A program made the translations under genes and the position numbers. Positions 12,325 through 21,329 of a DNA stretch of 57,456 bases are shown in pieces (within the stretch, counting starts at the first letter, position 1; each line of letters begins with the position of its first letter). The stretch covers positions 1 to 57,456 of the forward strand of contig NZ_AKKA01000028.1 of NCBI RefSeq assembly GCF_000282035.1, given 5' to 3'. Below the pieces are notes generated by a model. The model had not been told where the DNA came from. It saw only the letters and a program-made list of their open reading frames with translations, and made no database searches. Source of the stretch: Rhizobium sp. CF122. GTDB lineage: Bacteria > Pseudomonadota > Alphaproteobacteria > Rhizobiales > Rhizobiaceae.

Positions 12325-13599
12325 TCAGTTCTTATCCAGACCGTAGCAGGAATGCAAAGTCCTGACAGCGAGTTCCGCATAAGGACCGTCGATCAGGATC
12401 GAAATTTTGATCTCCGACGTGGTAATGGCCTTGATATTGATGCCCTTGTCGGCCAGTGCCTTGAACGCGGTGGCGGCGACGCCCGCATGGCTGCGCATGC
12501 CGATGCCGATGACCGACACCTTCACCAGGCCCGATTCGTTCTGAACGACGTCGTAGCCGATCTTTTCCTTGTTCTCGCCGAGAACCTTGATCGCCTTTTC
12601 GACATCGCCCGACGGAACCGTGAAGGTCATGTCGGTCTTCGAGCCGTCTTCGGAGATGTTCTGGACGATCATGTCGACGTTGATGTGGCTTTCGGCCAGC
12701 GGTCCGAAGATCGCCGCGGAAACGCCCGGCCGGTCGGCAAGACGGCGAAGCGAGATCTGAGCCTCATCCTTGGCATAGGCGATGCCGGTGACTACTTCCT
12801 GTTCCACGATTTCATCCTCGTCACAAATCAGCGTTCCGGGCGGATTCAAGAAATCACCCATGCCCGGAGCATCGGGATCTTCGAAAGAGGAGCGCACGAA
12901 GGTACGAACCTTGTGCACCATAGCGAGTTCCACGGAACGCACCTGCAGAACCTTAGCGCCAAGCGAAGCCATTTCGAGCATTTCCTCGAAGGCGATCTTC
13001 TTCAGGCGGCGTGCCTGCGGCACGATGCGCGGGTCCGTCGTATAGACGCCGTCGACATCGGTATAGATATCGCAGCGATCGGCCTTGACCGCAGCGGCGA
13101 TCGCCACCGCCGACGTATCGGAGCCACCGCGGCCAAGCGTCGCGATGCGGTTGTCGGGGCCGAGGCCCTGGAAGCCGGCGACGACGGCCACCTGCCCCTC
13201 GCTCATGCGCTTGATGATGTCGGAGCCATCGATATCGAGAATGCGCGCGGCGCCATGGGCATTGTCAGTGCGGATCGGGATCTGCCAGCCCTGCCAGGAG
13301 CGGGCGTTGATATCCATCGCCTGCAGCGCGATCGCGAGCAATCCGGAGGTCACCTGCTCGCCCGACGCGACGACCGCATCATATTCGCGCGCATCGTAGA
13401 ACGGCGAATTGGCGCCAACGACCTTCGGCGTTCCCTGCACCCAGCCGACCAGTTCGTTGGTCTTGCCGGACATGGCGGATACGACGACCGCCACTTCATG
13501 GCCGGCATCGACTTCACGTTTCACATGGCGGGCAACGTTCTTGATGCGGTCCAGGTCAGCGACGGAGGTTCCGCCGAATTTCATTACGATGCGTGCCAT
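12325..13599 (-). CDS. lysC: Aspartate kinase
   Basis: Phosphorylates aspartate as the first step towards lysine, threonine and methionine. The 424 aa monofunctional form starts MARIVMKFGGTSVAD, the nucleotide-binding motif of the family, with a kinase domain to about 240 and two C-terminal ACT domains (about 265-420) for feedback control by lysine and/or threonine. The start ATG at 13599 has AGAGG upstream. Such genes often contain an internal start for a separate ACT subunit; I saw no specific evidence for it here. ptsP follows 90 bases downstream on the same strand. Confidence 0.97.
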   Translation of the reverse strand: MARIVMKFGGTSVADLDRIKNVARHVKREVDAGHEVAVVVSAMSGKTNELVGWVQGTPKVVGANSPFYDAREYDAVVASGEQVTSGLLAIALQAMDINARSWQGWQIPIRTDNAHGAARILDIDGSDIIKRMSEGQVAVVAGFQGLGPDNRIATLGRGGSDTSAVAIAAAVKADRCDIYTDVDGVYTTDPRIVPQARRLKKIAFEEMLEMASLGAKVLQVRSVELAMVHKVRTFVRSSFEDPDAPGMGDFLNPPGTLICDEDEIVEQEVVTGIAYAKDEAQISLRRLADRPGVSAAIFGPLAESHINVDMIVQNISEDGSKTDMTFTVPSGDVEKAIKVLGENKEKIGYDVVQNESGLVKVSVIGIGMRSHAGVAATAFKALADKGINIKAITTSEIKISILIDGPYAELAVRTLHSCYGLDKN

Positions 13600-13912
13600 A
13601 TGCCTCTACCACGACCTAGTGCCGAGAGAGACCAAAGCCAGACCCGGCATCACGAGCCCCACACGGAACCGCACGGCCGAAGAGCCAGGAATTGGGAGTT
13701 TCTGGAACCCTTCTAAAGCCTTGCGCCCCAAGGGCCCAAGTTGCCGCGTCTCTTAGCGAGTTTGTGGGGGGGTGGCAAGGTGTGGAACGGAGAATGGCGG
13801 CGTGCTGGCGCCGAAGGCGGATGGCTATCCTTGAAGTGGGTGGGCGCGGCGCTAATTCCCCCATCGGCCTTCACCTTTGACGCAGACAGGACAGCATAGG
13901 GAGCGATTTGTT
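13600..13912. other. intergenic region upstream of lysC
   Basis: 313 bases, GC-rich, between divergent lysC and the small hypothetical gene. A run of seven G is present around 13766. No clear promoter, leader peptide or riboswitch-like fold could be defined by eye. Confidence 0.4.
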
Positions 13913-14182
13913 TTGCGCGAAATGAACCACGCTGAGCGCCGGCGGAGCTTGGTGCACCTAGAAGGACTGATGGCAATCCTGAAACCTCTTGCCAATGCGA
14001 ACGAGAACACGAAGCTCTGCGTGGCGATGACGCGGGTGCAGGCACTTTTGCGAGACAGTCTTGACGATGTGGCCGAAGCAGCCAATCCGGTCGCCGATGA
14101 AATTGTCGAGGAAGCCGTTCAAATCGTCGCAGAGATCGAATTCAGGCTGACGATGGGCCTCCGTTCCGGCACCGTTCATTAG
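13913..14182 (+). CDS. small hypothetical protein
   Basis: About 89 aa, unknown function and probably cytosolic and helical. It opens MREMNHAERRRSL and shows heptad-like leucine spacing (LVHLEGLMAILKPLA, ALLRDSLDDVAEAA), with no signal peptide or membrane segment. The TTG at 13913 has GGGAG nine bases upstream; ATG at 13922 is the alternative start but lacks its own ribosome site. It is codirectional with the OYE gene 67 bases later. The coding call rests on helical periodicity and the SD. Confidence 0.55.
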   Translation: MREMNHAERRRSLVHLEGLMAILKPLANANENTKLCVAMTRVQALLRDSLDDVAEAANPVADEIVEEAVQIVAEIEFRLTMGLRSGTVH

Positions 14183-14249
14183 CATATCAGGACGACAGAA
14201 GAACCGGCGCCCGTCCCGCCTTGCGTCCGTATTTTAGAGGGGATCAAGC

Positions 14250-15353
14250 TTGTCACAACCCGTACTGTTCACCCCGTTTCGCGTCCGCAATGTTGAGCTT
14301 GCAAATCGGATCGTGATTGCGCCGATGTGCCAGTACTCTGCCGAAAATGGCTGCATGACCGATTGGCATATGATCCATCTCGGCCAGCTGGCTTTGTCGG
14401 GCGCGGCGTTGCTGACCATTGAGGCGACGGCTGTCGTTCCCGAAGGGCGGATCACGTTTGCGGATGTCGGGCTCTACGACGATGCCACCGAAGCGGCGAT
14501 GGCCCGCACTCTCGAAGCCATCCGCCGCTGGTCCGATATACCAATTGCCGTGCAGCTTGCCCATGCAGGCCGCAAGGCATCCACGGAGGTTCCGTGGCGC
14601 GGTGGCGCGCAGTTCCCACCCGATCATTCGCATGGCTGGCAGACCCAGGCACCATCGGCGATCGCTTTCAATCCCAACTATGTGCCGCCGACGGCGCTGA
14701 ACCAGGAAGGCCTGAAGCGCGTGCGGGACGCCTTCGCTGCCGCGGCCGTACGCGCAGCAAGGATCGGCATCGATGCCGTTCAAATTCATGGCGCGCACGG
14801 CTATTTGCTGCATCAGTTCCTATCGCCGCTATCCAATCACCGTTCCGACGAGTATGGCGGCTCGCTCGAAAACCGCATGCGGTTTCCGCTTGAAGTCTTC
14901 GATGCCGTCAGAGCGGCCTTGCCGTCCGACAGAACTGTCACGATGCGGGTCTCAGCGACAGACTGGATGGAGGGCGGCCTGGACATCGACCAAGTCATAA
15001 CCTTTGCCCAGAATCTCAAATCAAGGGGGTGCGATGCAATCCACGTATCGAGCGGAGGGTTGCATTCGGCCCAGCAGATTCTTGTCGCACCCAACTACCA
15101 AGTGCCGCTTGCACGTGCGATCAAATCTGCCGTCGATATACCTATTGTCGCAGTTGGCCTGATCACCGAGCCTATACAGGCCGAGGCTATTGTCGCTACC
15201 GGCGATGCCGATCTGATCGCTCTCGCCCGCGCGGTGCTCTACGATCCTCGTTGGCCCTGGCACGCTGCAGCAAAACTCGGCGGCAAGGTGAAGGCCGCCA
15301 ATCAATATCTCCGCTGCCAGCCTCCGCAGTTCAAATCGCTGTTCATGACCTGA
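14250..15353 (+). CDS. NADH:flavin oxidoreductase (Old Yellow Enzyme, YqjM type)
   Basis: FMN enzyme that reduces activated C=C bonds of enones, maleimides or nitro compounds using NAD(P)H, 367 aa. TIM-barrel motifs are intact: PMCQYSAENGCMTDWH at the N-terminus (including the YqjM-type cysteine), QLAHAGRKAS, the catalytic HGAHGYLLHQFLSP and NHRSDEYGGS, and a C-terminal phosphate-binding ALARAVLYDPRWPWHAA. The start is TTG at 14250 with GAGGGG upstream. Physiological substrate is unknown; members of this class usually act in detoxification. Confidence 0.93.
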   Translation: MSQPVLFTPFRVRNVELANRIVIAPMCQYSAENGCMTDWHMIHLGQLALSGAALLTIEATAVVPEGRITFADVGLYDDATEAAMARTLEAIRRWSDIPIAVQLAHAGRKASTEVPWRGGAQFPPDHSHGWQTQAPSAIAFNPNYVPPTALNQEGLKRVRDAFAAAAVRAARIGIDAVQIHGAHGYLLHQFLSPLSNHRSDEYGGSLENRMRFPLEVFDAVRAALPSDRTVTMRVSATDWMEGGLDIDQVITFAQNLKSRGCDAIHVSSGGLHSAQQILVAPNYQVPLARAIKSAVDIPIVAVGLITEPIQAEAIVATGDADLIALARAVLYDPRWPWHAAAKLGGKVKAANQYLRCQPPQFKSLFMT

Positions 15354-15522
15354 CGGCGCGCACCGGCCCCGTAAGCATTCAGCCGGGACTATACGTCGGA
15401 GCTCCAACCGCCCGAAAGGCGCAGTTGCATCACGCCACGGAAACAGGCAGCCTGACTGCGCCGAGAAGACGCCGGCCGTCCATCTGCGTCCATCGGCTCC
15501 GACGCAAGGGCTTCGATCGCAT

Positions 15523-17730
15523 ATGACGCGTGCGCAGCAAATCGGCGTAATCATTGGCCTCGCCATTGTCGCGGCCCTCACGGTGCTGCGGGCAAGCGAT
15601 CCGCCACTCTTGCGGCAGATCCGCGACATCACCTTCGACGAATATCAGCGCATTTCACCACGCGCTTTCGAGCCAACGCCGGTCCGCATTATCGACATCG
15701 ACGAGGCATCGCTCAAGGAGTTCGGCCAGTGGCCCTGGCCGCGCGACCGGCTGGCCGTTCTCGTAGAACGGCTATCGGATCTGGGTGCTGCTGCGATCGC
15801 CTTCGACGTCCTGTTCGCCGAGCCTGACCGCCTCTCGCCGCGCACCGTCATGCGCGATGTTGCCGGCGTTGACCCGACGTTGCTAAACCGCCTGCCTGAC
15901 AATGACGAGCTTTTCGCCGAGGCGATCGCCGGACGCCCCGTCGTGCTCGGCTTCGGCCTGACGACCGAGGGTAGCTACCGACCACCGGTCAAGGCGGGCT
16001 TCGCCTTTACCGGCGAAAGCCCAGTTAACGCTCCTCCCCGCCTCGATGCAGCGACCCCGATACGCCCACAATTGCAGATCAATGCCACGGGTCTCGGCCA
16101 TATCAGCCTCAATCCCGGCAATCCCTCCGCTGTCGTACGCAAGGTGCCGCTCTTTTTGACGGACGGCGAGCAACTCTATCCGAATCTGGCGATCGAGGCT
16201 CTGCGCGTTGCCCAAGGCGCTTCAACCTATGTGCTGGCGGCCGCCCCCGAAGCTCCCGACACACTGACATCGGCCAAGATCGGCGAGTTCATCGTGCCGG
16301 TGACGGCCAGCGGCGAACTGTGGCTGTATACCAGTCCCGATGTTGCAGAGCGCTATATCTCCGCCGGCAAGATCCTGGCCCCGCAGGGCGTCGATCCGCA
16401 AATCGCTGCCGCCATCGAAGGAAGCATCGTCTTTGTCGGGACGTCCTCGGCCGGTCTGCAGGATATCCGGACGACGGCTCTCGGCCAGAACGTCCCTGGT
16501 GTTTCCATGCATGCCCAGACCGTCGAGCAGATCCTGACCGGTCATTTTCTCTCCCGGCCCGACTGGGCGGATGGAATGGAAATCCTTGCGATTGCCGTGC
16601 TGGGCACGATCCTGGTTGTGCTGACCACCTTCGTCAGCCCGGCCGTAGCGCTCGTCTGTGGCCTCTGCATTACGGCGCTGGCGCTTGCTGCCTCATGGTT
16701 TGCCTTTTCTGCCTGGGGCCTGCTTTTGGATCCGCTCGCACCAATCATCGCCGGCTCGATCATCCATTTCGCCGCGACCTCCTTTCGCATTCTCGTCATC
16801 GACCGCGAACGGCGCGAAGTCCGCCGCGCCTTCGGGCAATATCTTTCACCCTCACTGCTTTATCGGATCGAGCACACCCGCGATGCGATGCGCCTCGGAG
16901 GCGACGACCGCGAACTGACCGTGATGTTCGTCGACGTTCGCGGTTTCACCGAACTCAGCGAGCGGCTGCAGCCGGCCGAAGTCGTCCGCTTCTTGAACAC
17001 GTTGCTCGATGCGCTGAGCCGCCACGTGACCGCCAATGAAGGCACGCTCGACAAGTTTATCGGCGACTCGATCATGGCCTTCTGGAACGCTCCGGTGGAT
17101 GTCCTGAACCATCCTGCCAAGGCGGTCCGAGCAGCCCTTGCGATGCGTGAGACGCTCGCCTCACTTAACGCATCGGATGCCTTCGGCTTCGGCAAGGAGT
17201 ACCAAGTTGGCATCGGTATCGGCATTCATACAGGCCTTGCCTGCGTCGGCAACATGGGGGCCGAGACGCGCTTCAACTATTCCGCTGTCGGCGATGCCGT
17301 CAACGTCGCGGCACGCATCGAGTCCGCCTGCAAGGAGGTTGGTTTCGACATTCTCGTCTCCGAGAACACGGCTGGCGAGTTGTTGCATTTTGCGCTCCTC
17401 GACGCCGGCCTACTTGGACTGAAGGGCAAGAGCAGCAGAGCGCACCTTTATGCAGTTATCGGCGGCGAACAGGTTCGAAGCTCCGGCGCCTTTGCTGACA
17501 TGCAGCACATTCACACCGAGCTTGTCACGGCACTGCGCGCCCATTCGGCGGAGAGCCGGAAAATGCTCAGCGTCGCCAAGCTCAAGGCGGCGGAACTAAC
17601 AGCAACTCTACCTCAGTTCTACAGCCGCCTTGGGCGCCGGGCCGAACACTTCCGTGACAGTCCCGGCAACGACGATGACAGCACTCGTGCGGGCTTGCCG
17701 CGCGAACCCAAGGTGCATCTTGAACCTTAA
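15523..17730 (+). CDS. CHASE2-domain adenylate cyclase
   Basis: Membrane class III cyclase making cAMP in response to an extracytoplasmic signal; 735 aa. After an N-terminal membrane segment, the periplasmic CHASE2 sensor (about 35-330; FDEYQRISPRAF, IDIDEASLKEFGQWPWPR) is followed by about three helices (345-430). The catalytic domain (about 465-640) has both metal-binding Asp motifs (FVDVRGF, FIGDSIMAFW) and the substrate-selecting Lys (LDKF) and Asp (AVGDAVNVAAR) expected for ATP. Rhizobia carry many such cyclases. The last four bases overlap the end of the convergent FecR gene. Confidence 0.94.
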   Translation: MTRAQQIGVIIGLAIVAALTVLRASDPPLLRQIRDITFDEYQRISPRAFEPTPVRIIDIDEASLKEFGQWPWPRDRLAVLVERLSDLGAAAIAFDVLFAEPDRLSPRTVMRDVAGVDPTLLNRLPDNDELFAEAIAGRPVVLGFGLTTEGSYRPPVKAGFAFTGESPVNAPPRLDAATPIRPQLQINATGLGHISLNPGNPSAVVRKVPLFLTDGEQLYPNLAIEALRVAQGASTYVLAAAPEAPDTLTSAKIGEFIVPVTASGELWLYTSPDVAERYISAGKILAPQGVDPQIAAAIEGSIVFVGTSSAGLQDIRTTALGQNVPGVSMHAQTVEQILTGHFLSRPDWADGMEILAIAVLGTILVVLTTFVSPAVALVCGLCITALALAASWFAFSAWGLLLDPLAPIIAGSIIHFAATSFRILVIDRERREVRRAFGQYLSPSLLYRIEHTRDAMRLGGDDRELTVMFVDVRGFTELSERLQPAEVVRFLNTLLDALSRHVTANEGTLDKFIGDSIMAFWNAPVDVLNHPAKAVRAALAMRETLASLNASDAFGFGKEYQVGIGIGIHTGLACVGNMGAETRFNYSAVGDAVNVAARIESACKEVGFDILVSENTAGELLHFALLDAGLLGLKGKSSRAHLYAVIGGEQVRSSGAFADMQHIHTELVTALRAHSAESRKMLSVAKLKAAELTATLPQFYSRLGRRAEHFRDSPGNDDDSTRAGLPREPKVHLEP

Positions 17731-18707
17731 TAATTTCCGCTTCGGCCTTCGCGACCACGACGACCGTCGCGATCGTGATCGTTGTCGTCCCCGCCATGTC
17801 CGCGATGATCGCGATCATGGTGGTCTCGACCGTGGTGATCCCGGTCATGATGATGATCAGGCTTGTCCGGTTTATCCGGCGGATCTGGCGTGTCCGGTGC
17901 CTGTTGCTGTGGCTGTTGCTGTGGCTGTTGCGGCGTCTGCTGTGGAGCCTGCGGTGCTTGCTGTGGTGCCTGTGGCGCAGGTCGCTCCTGCCGTTGTTGT
18001 GGCTGCGGCCGATCCTGGCGGTCCTGGCGCAGCGATGCCAGCCCACAACTGGTGCGGATGCCGCCAAGCGCCCCGGAAAGCTGCTGATCCCCCGAAAGGA
18101 ATGGCAGCGCTCGCGGATTGCTGAGTGTCTGGAGTGTACGGCGGTCGACCTGGCTGGGATCGGTCATCCTGCCGCCGCGTGTTGCAATCACGCAATCGCA
18201 CTGCTGACGCAACTGTCTGCAGCCGCCCGGGCCGCAGAAGCTCGCCGCTCCGTTGAGCAATACGATGGCGGTCGTGCCGTTGGGTCCGACGTAGAAATCG
18301 AAGGCCGTGCCACGTACCCCGATTGTCCCGGCCGGCGTCACGATCGAATAGGCCGAGGAGGCCGAATTGCCGCTGATCCATCGGAACGTCCCCTTCGCCG
18401 CCTTGATCGAAAGGCGCTTCACAGAGGCGGAATCGTCATAGACGAACTTGTCGATCACAACCGTCGAGCCAGCGCCGACAGCGAGCTTCGTACCGTCCTT
18501 GAATATGAACTGCCCGAGGCCCGATTTAGAGGTTCGGATGCGCTCGTCGCGGTGAACCGGCGATCGAACGACGAGCGGACCGGTTTCACCCGTCACCTCG
18601 GTGCGGATCAGTGTCGCCTGCCCCACCGGCTCGGCGGAAAAGGCCTGCATCGGGCTAAACAAAGCAAAAAGGACACCTGCAGCGACAGCACCACAGAAGC
18701 GTGACAT
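17727..18707 (-). CDS. FecR-domain protein with His/Asp-rich tail
   Basis: Secreted or periplasmic protein of 326 aa. A signal peptide (1-24, ending PMQAFSA) is followed by a FecR-type beta-rich domain (about 55-150, e.g. GTKLAVGAGSTVVIDKFVYD and GTIGVRGTAFDFYVG). A cysteine-containing part (SFCGPGGCRQLRQQCDC) comes next, then a Pro/Gln repeat region (234-284) and a C-terminus of about 40 residues made largely of His, Asp, Arg and Gly (DHHGRDHHDRDHRGH). Stand-alone FecR proteins without FecI/FecA are common in rhizobia and are not iron regulators; their role is unknown. The tail could bind metal ions, which is inference. It converges with the cyclase. Confidence 0.88.
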   Translation of the reverse strand: MSRFCGAVAAGVLFALFSPMQAFSAEPVGQATLIRTEVTGETGPLVVRSPVHRDERIRTSKSGLGQFIFKDGTKLAVGAGSTVVIDKFVYDDSASVKRLSIKAAKGTFRWISGNSASSAYSIVTPAGTIGVRGTAFDFYVGPNGTTAIVLLNGAASFCGPGGCRQLRQQCDCVIATRGGRMTDPSQVDRRTLQTLSNPRALPFLSGDQQLSGALGGIRTSCGLASLRQDRQDRPQPQQRQERPAPQAPQQAPQAPQQTPQQPQQQPQQQAPDTPDPPDKPDKPDHHHDRDHHGRDHHDRDHRGHGGDDNDHDRDGRRGREGRSGNY

Positions 18708-18897
18708 GGTCGATCCCCAACAAACTATCAGTATATTAGCATATTGTTAACTTTAACGTCTCCTCATCTTCTTGGTGTAGGCTGCGCTGCAGTTCGCCTC
18801 ATTTGAAAGTTGCTTGCGACACTGCGTCCGCGGTCAGCTCTTGACTTCCTCACAGCTTCGTCCGACTTCACTCGGAACGAAATGCGAGGACGGAAAC

Positions 18898-19647
18898 ATG
18901 AGCGAAGCGGCAAAAAGCACGATCGATCAGGAAGAGGTGGACCGCTTCTCGGCGATGGCGGCGGAATGGTGGAGCCCTACCGGCAAGTTCAAGCCGCTGC
19001 ACAAGTTCAATCCCGTACGGCTCGCCTACATCCGCGACAGAGCAGCGGAAAACTTCGGACGCGACATCCGTAGCGCGAAGCCGCTGGACGGTCTTCGCGT
19101 CCTCGATATCGGCTGCGGTGGCGGCTTGCTGTCGGAACCGGTTGCGCGGATGGGCGCCAGCGTCGTTGGTGCGGATCCATCGGAGAAGAACATCGGCATT
19201 GCCTCGACGCATGCGAAGGCCTCCGGTGTGCCTGTCGATTATCGGGCGGTGACGGCCGAACAACTTGCGGAGGCCGGCGAAACTTTCGACATCGTCCTCA
19301 ACATGGAAGTCGTGGAACACGTCGCCGACGTCGATTTTTTCCTGACCACCTGCGCCGGGATGGTTCGCCCGGGTGGCCTGATGTTCGTCGCGACTATCAA
19401 TCGGACGATGAAGGCAGCCGCACTCGCCATTTTTGCCGCAGAAAATATCCTGCGGTGGCTGCCGCGTGGCACGCATCAGTATGAGAAGCTGGTTCGTCCG
19501 GAAGAGATCGAAAAGCCCGTGACGGCAAACGGCCTCTCGATCATCGATCGCACGGGCGTCTTCTTCAATCCGCTGTCAAATCAGTGGAATCTGTCGAAGG
19601 ACATGGACGTAAACTACATGATGCTGGCGAAACGTACCGTCGTATAG
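18898..19647 (+). CDS. ubiG: Ubiquinone biosynthesis O-methyltransferase
   Basis: Performs the two O-methylations of ubiquinone synthesis (bifunctional 3-demethylubiquinol and 2-polyprenyl-6-hydroxyphenol methylase). The 249 aa length matches the family. SAM motif [20 protein letters not shown], then [10 protein letters not shown] and [16 protein letters not shown], which are typical UbiG/Coq3 blocks; [14 protein letters not shown] near the C-terminus is the substrate-side signature. ATG at 18898 with AGGA upstream is preferred over an upstream in-frame codon at 18814. ubiG is normally a direct neighbour of lysC in Rhizobiales; here four genes lie between. Confidence 0.96.
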   Translation: MSEAAKSTIDQEEVDRFSAMAAEWWSPTGKFKPLHKFNPVRLAYIRDRAAENFGRDIRSAKPLDGLRVLDIGCGGGLLSEPVARMGASVVGADPSEKNIGIASTHAKASGVPVDYRAVTAEQLAEAGETFDIVLNMEVVEHVADVDFFLTTCAGMVRPGGLMFVATINRTMKAAALAIFAAENILRWLPRGTHQYEKLVRPEEIEKPVTANGLSIIDRTGVFFNPLSNQWNLSKDMDVNYMMLAKRTVV

Positions 19648-19679
19648 AGTTTGCGGGGGGCAGATGCCCCTCGGCGTGC

Positions 19680-20537
19680 CTACCGTGAGCCACAACATTC
19701 TTTGAAGGGTTTGCCGGAGCCGCATGGGCACAGGTCGCGACTGCGTCGTTGCAGACGACCGATCAAGCGCACCTTCGCCGCCGACGGCAGCGACGATGCC
19801 ACGAAAGCCGCCAACTTTGCCGAAACACCTGGCACCACCAGGCGACGGCCGGATTTGAACCCGCGCCACGCGCGCTCGGCCACATAGTCGGAGCTGAGCT
19901 TGGGCAGGATCTTGAACAGTGCAGCCCGGCCCGCGCCTGACCGCTCCAGGAACTCCGTCGCAACAGGTCCGGGCGCGACACAGGTCACCGTCACGCCGGT
20001 CGATTTGACCTCCTGATGCAACGCCTCCGAAAAGGAGCGAACGAAGGCCTTGCTGGCGTAGTACAGCGCCATGTTCGGACCCGGGGTGAAGCCGGCAATG
20101 GAACCGAGGTTGAGTACGCCGCCGCGCCCACGGGCCACCATTCCCGGCAGGAAATGCAGCGTCATATCGGTCAGCGCGCGAATGTTAACGTCGACCATGC
20201 CGAGCTGGTCTGCAATCGGAAGCGCTGTCGCCGGACCGCGCAAACCATAGCCGGCACTGTTCACCAAAACGTCGCAGACCAAGCCGTTGGCCGTGAGGAA
20301 GTCCTTCAGTCGCGTCGAGGCGTCGGCCGCGAGAAGGTCGAGCGAGAAGGTGAATGCTTCGCCACCGGCCGCTTTCACATCGTCTGCGGCGGCAGCCAGC
20401 CCGTCCAACGACCGCGCAACGAGGACGACAATCGCACCTTCGCATGCGGCGACCTTAGCGATCGCCCGGCCAATGCCGCGGGACGCGCCGACCACGACGA
20501 CGGCGGGGCGCAATGTTTCACGTTGTTTGTCTGTCAT
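19680..20537 (-). CDS. SDR family oxidoreductase with C-terminal SEC-C zinc motif
   Basis: Classical short-chain dehydrogenase of 285 aa: cofactor loop GASRGIGRAIA at 18-28, NSAGYG, catalytic Ser in NLGSIAGF and YYASK. After the Rossmann fold, a basic linker leads to a SEC-C motif at the very end, CPCGSGKPFKECC, which binds one zinc ion in SecA and many other proteins. This fusion suggests docking to another protein or to nucleic acid, not just catalysis. Its ATG overlaps the stop of the acyltransferase gene (ATGA, 20534-20537), so the two are coupled. Product and substrate are unknown. Confidence 0.9.
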   Translation of the reverse strand: MTDKQRETLRPAVVVVGASRGIGRAIAKVAACEGAIVVLVARSLDGLAAAADDVKAAGGEAFTFSLDLLAADASTRLKDFLTANGLVCDVLVNSAGYGLRGPATALPIADQLGMVDVNIRALTDMTLHFLPGMVARGRGGVLNLGSIAGFTPGPNMALYYASKAFVRSFSEALHQEVKSTGVTVTCVAPGPVATEFLERSGAGRAALFKILPKLSSDYVAERAWRGFKSGRRLVVPGVSAKLAAFVASSLPSAAKVRLIGRLQRRSRDLCPCGSGKPFKECCGSR

Positions 20538-21322
20538 GATGCCTCTCCCGACGCCGCCTCGCCGGGGATCGCTCCACTTGAAGCCATGTCTCGGACTTCA
20601 TCTGTGATGGCTCCGTTCAAAATGTTTTCGAAGCGAATCAGGGCGCGGGCTACATTGGCGCCATCCATCACCCGATGGTCATAGTGGACGCGGACGGTGA
20701 CCGTTCCGTCTTCGGAAATCGAGCCATAATTGAAAATGGTGGTCAGCGGCGTCAGCGGGTTCAGCGATTCTGCGCCCAGGCCCGAATAGACCGACAGCTG
20801 GAATGTACCGAAGCGGCGTCCGCGCTGCCGCCCGAGGTTGAGCCCCAGCCACATCAGCAGCCAACGAATCGGGCCAGGCGCGCGCGCAAATTTCAGAGCC
20901 TTGCGGAACTGCTTGATCTCCTGAACAGGCTTTGACCTGGCGGCCAGAAACAGTTCCTCGATCTCCCCTATTGACCGATGCTCCGGATCTTCGATCGTGC
21001 TCAATAGCACGATCCGCTCCCCCTCGTGCTCGCGCTCGTGAGCGACGGAGGCAATACTGACCGGATATTCGTAGAGCTGGGGCCGGGGCAGCTTGACATA
21101 AGCGCGCCGCAGTTCCGGCACGTCCTGGCTGAGAAGCGCATAACCCTTCAGGAACAACACGGTCCAGGATGTCTTGCTCTGTTGCGCCATCCTCGCTTGC
21201 TGTAATGGCCCGAGGTTCATCTGCCGCTGCACCGTGACGCGCGGCACGCCGATCGAGAACCGCATGAGGTCTCCGACCAGACGTCGTGATGGCGAAAGCT
21301 TGATGGCACGTCCCCGCATCAT
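20534..21322 (-). CDS. stand-alone 2-oxoacid dehydrogenase E2-type acyltransferase domain protein
   Basis: About 262 aa, only the catalytic fold of dihydrolipoamide acyltransferases (chloramphenicol-acetyltransferase fold). The E2 active-site block VHYDHRVMDGANVARAL near residue 225 has the catalytic His and the Asp-Gly pair. There is no lipoyl domain and no E1/E3-binding domain, so it should use free acyl-CoA or another thioester instead of a swinging lipoyl arm. ATG ATG at 21322/21319 is preceded by AGAGGA and sits seven bases after the methyltransferase stop; a longer frame from 21391 lies inside that gene and is unlikely. Substrate unknown. Confidence 0.82.
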   Translation of the reverse strand: MMRGRAIKLSPSRRLVGDLMRFSIGVPRVTVQRQMNLGPLQQARMAQQSKTSWTVLFLKGYALLSQDVPELRRAYVKLPRPQLYEYPVSIASVAHEREHEGERIVLLSTIEDPEHRSIGEIEELFLAARSKPVQEIKQFRKALKFARAPGPIRWLLMWLGLNLGRQRGRRFGTFQLSVYSGLGAESLNPLTPLTTIFNYGSISEDGTVTVRVHYDHRVMDGANVARALIRFENILNGAITDEVRDMASSGAIPGEAASGEAS

Positions 21323-21329
21323 GCGTCCT

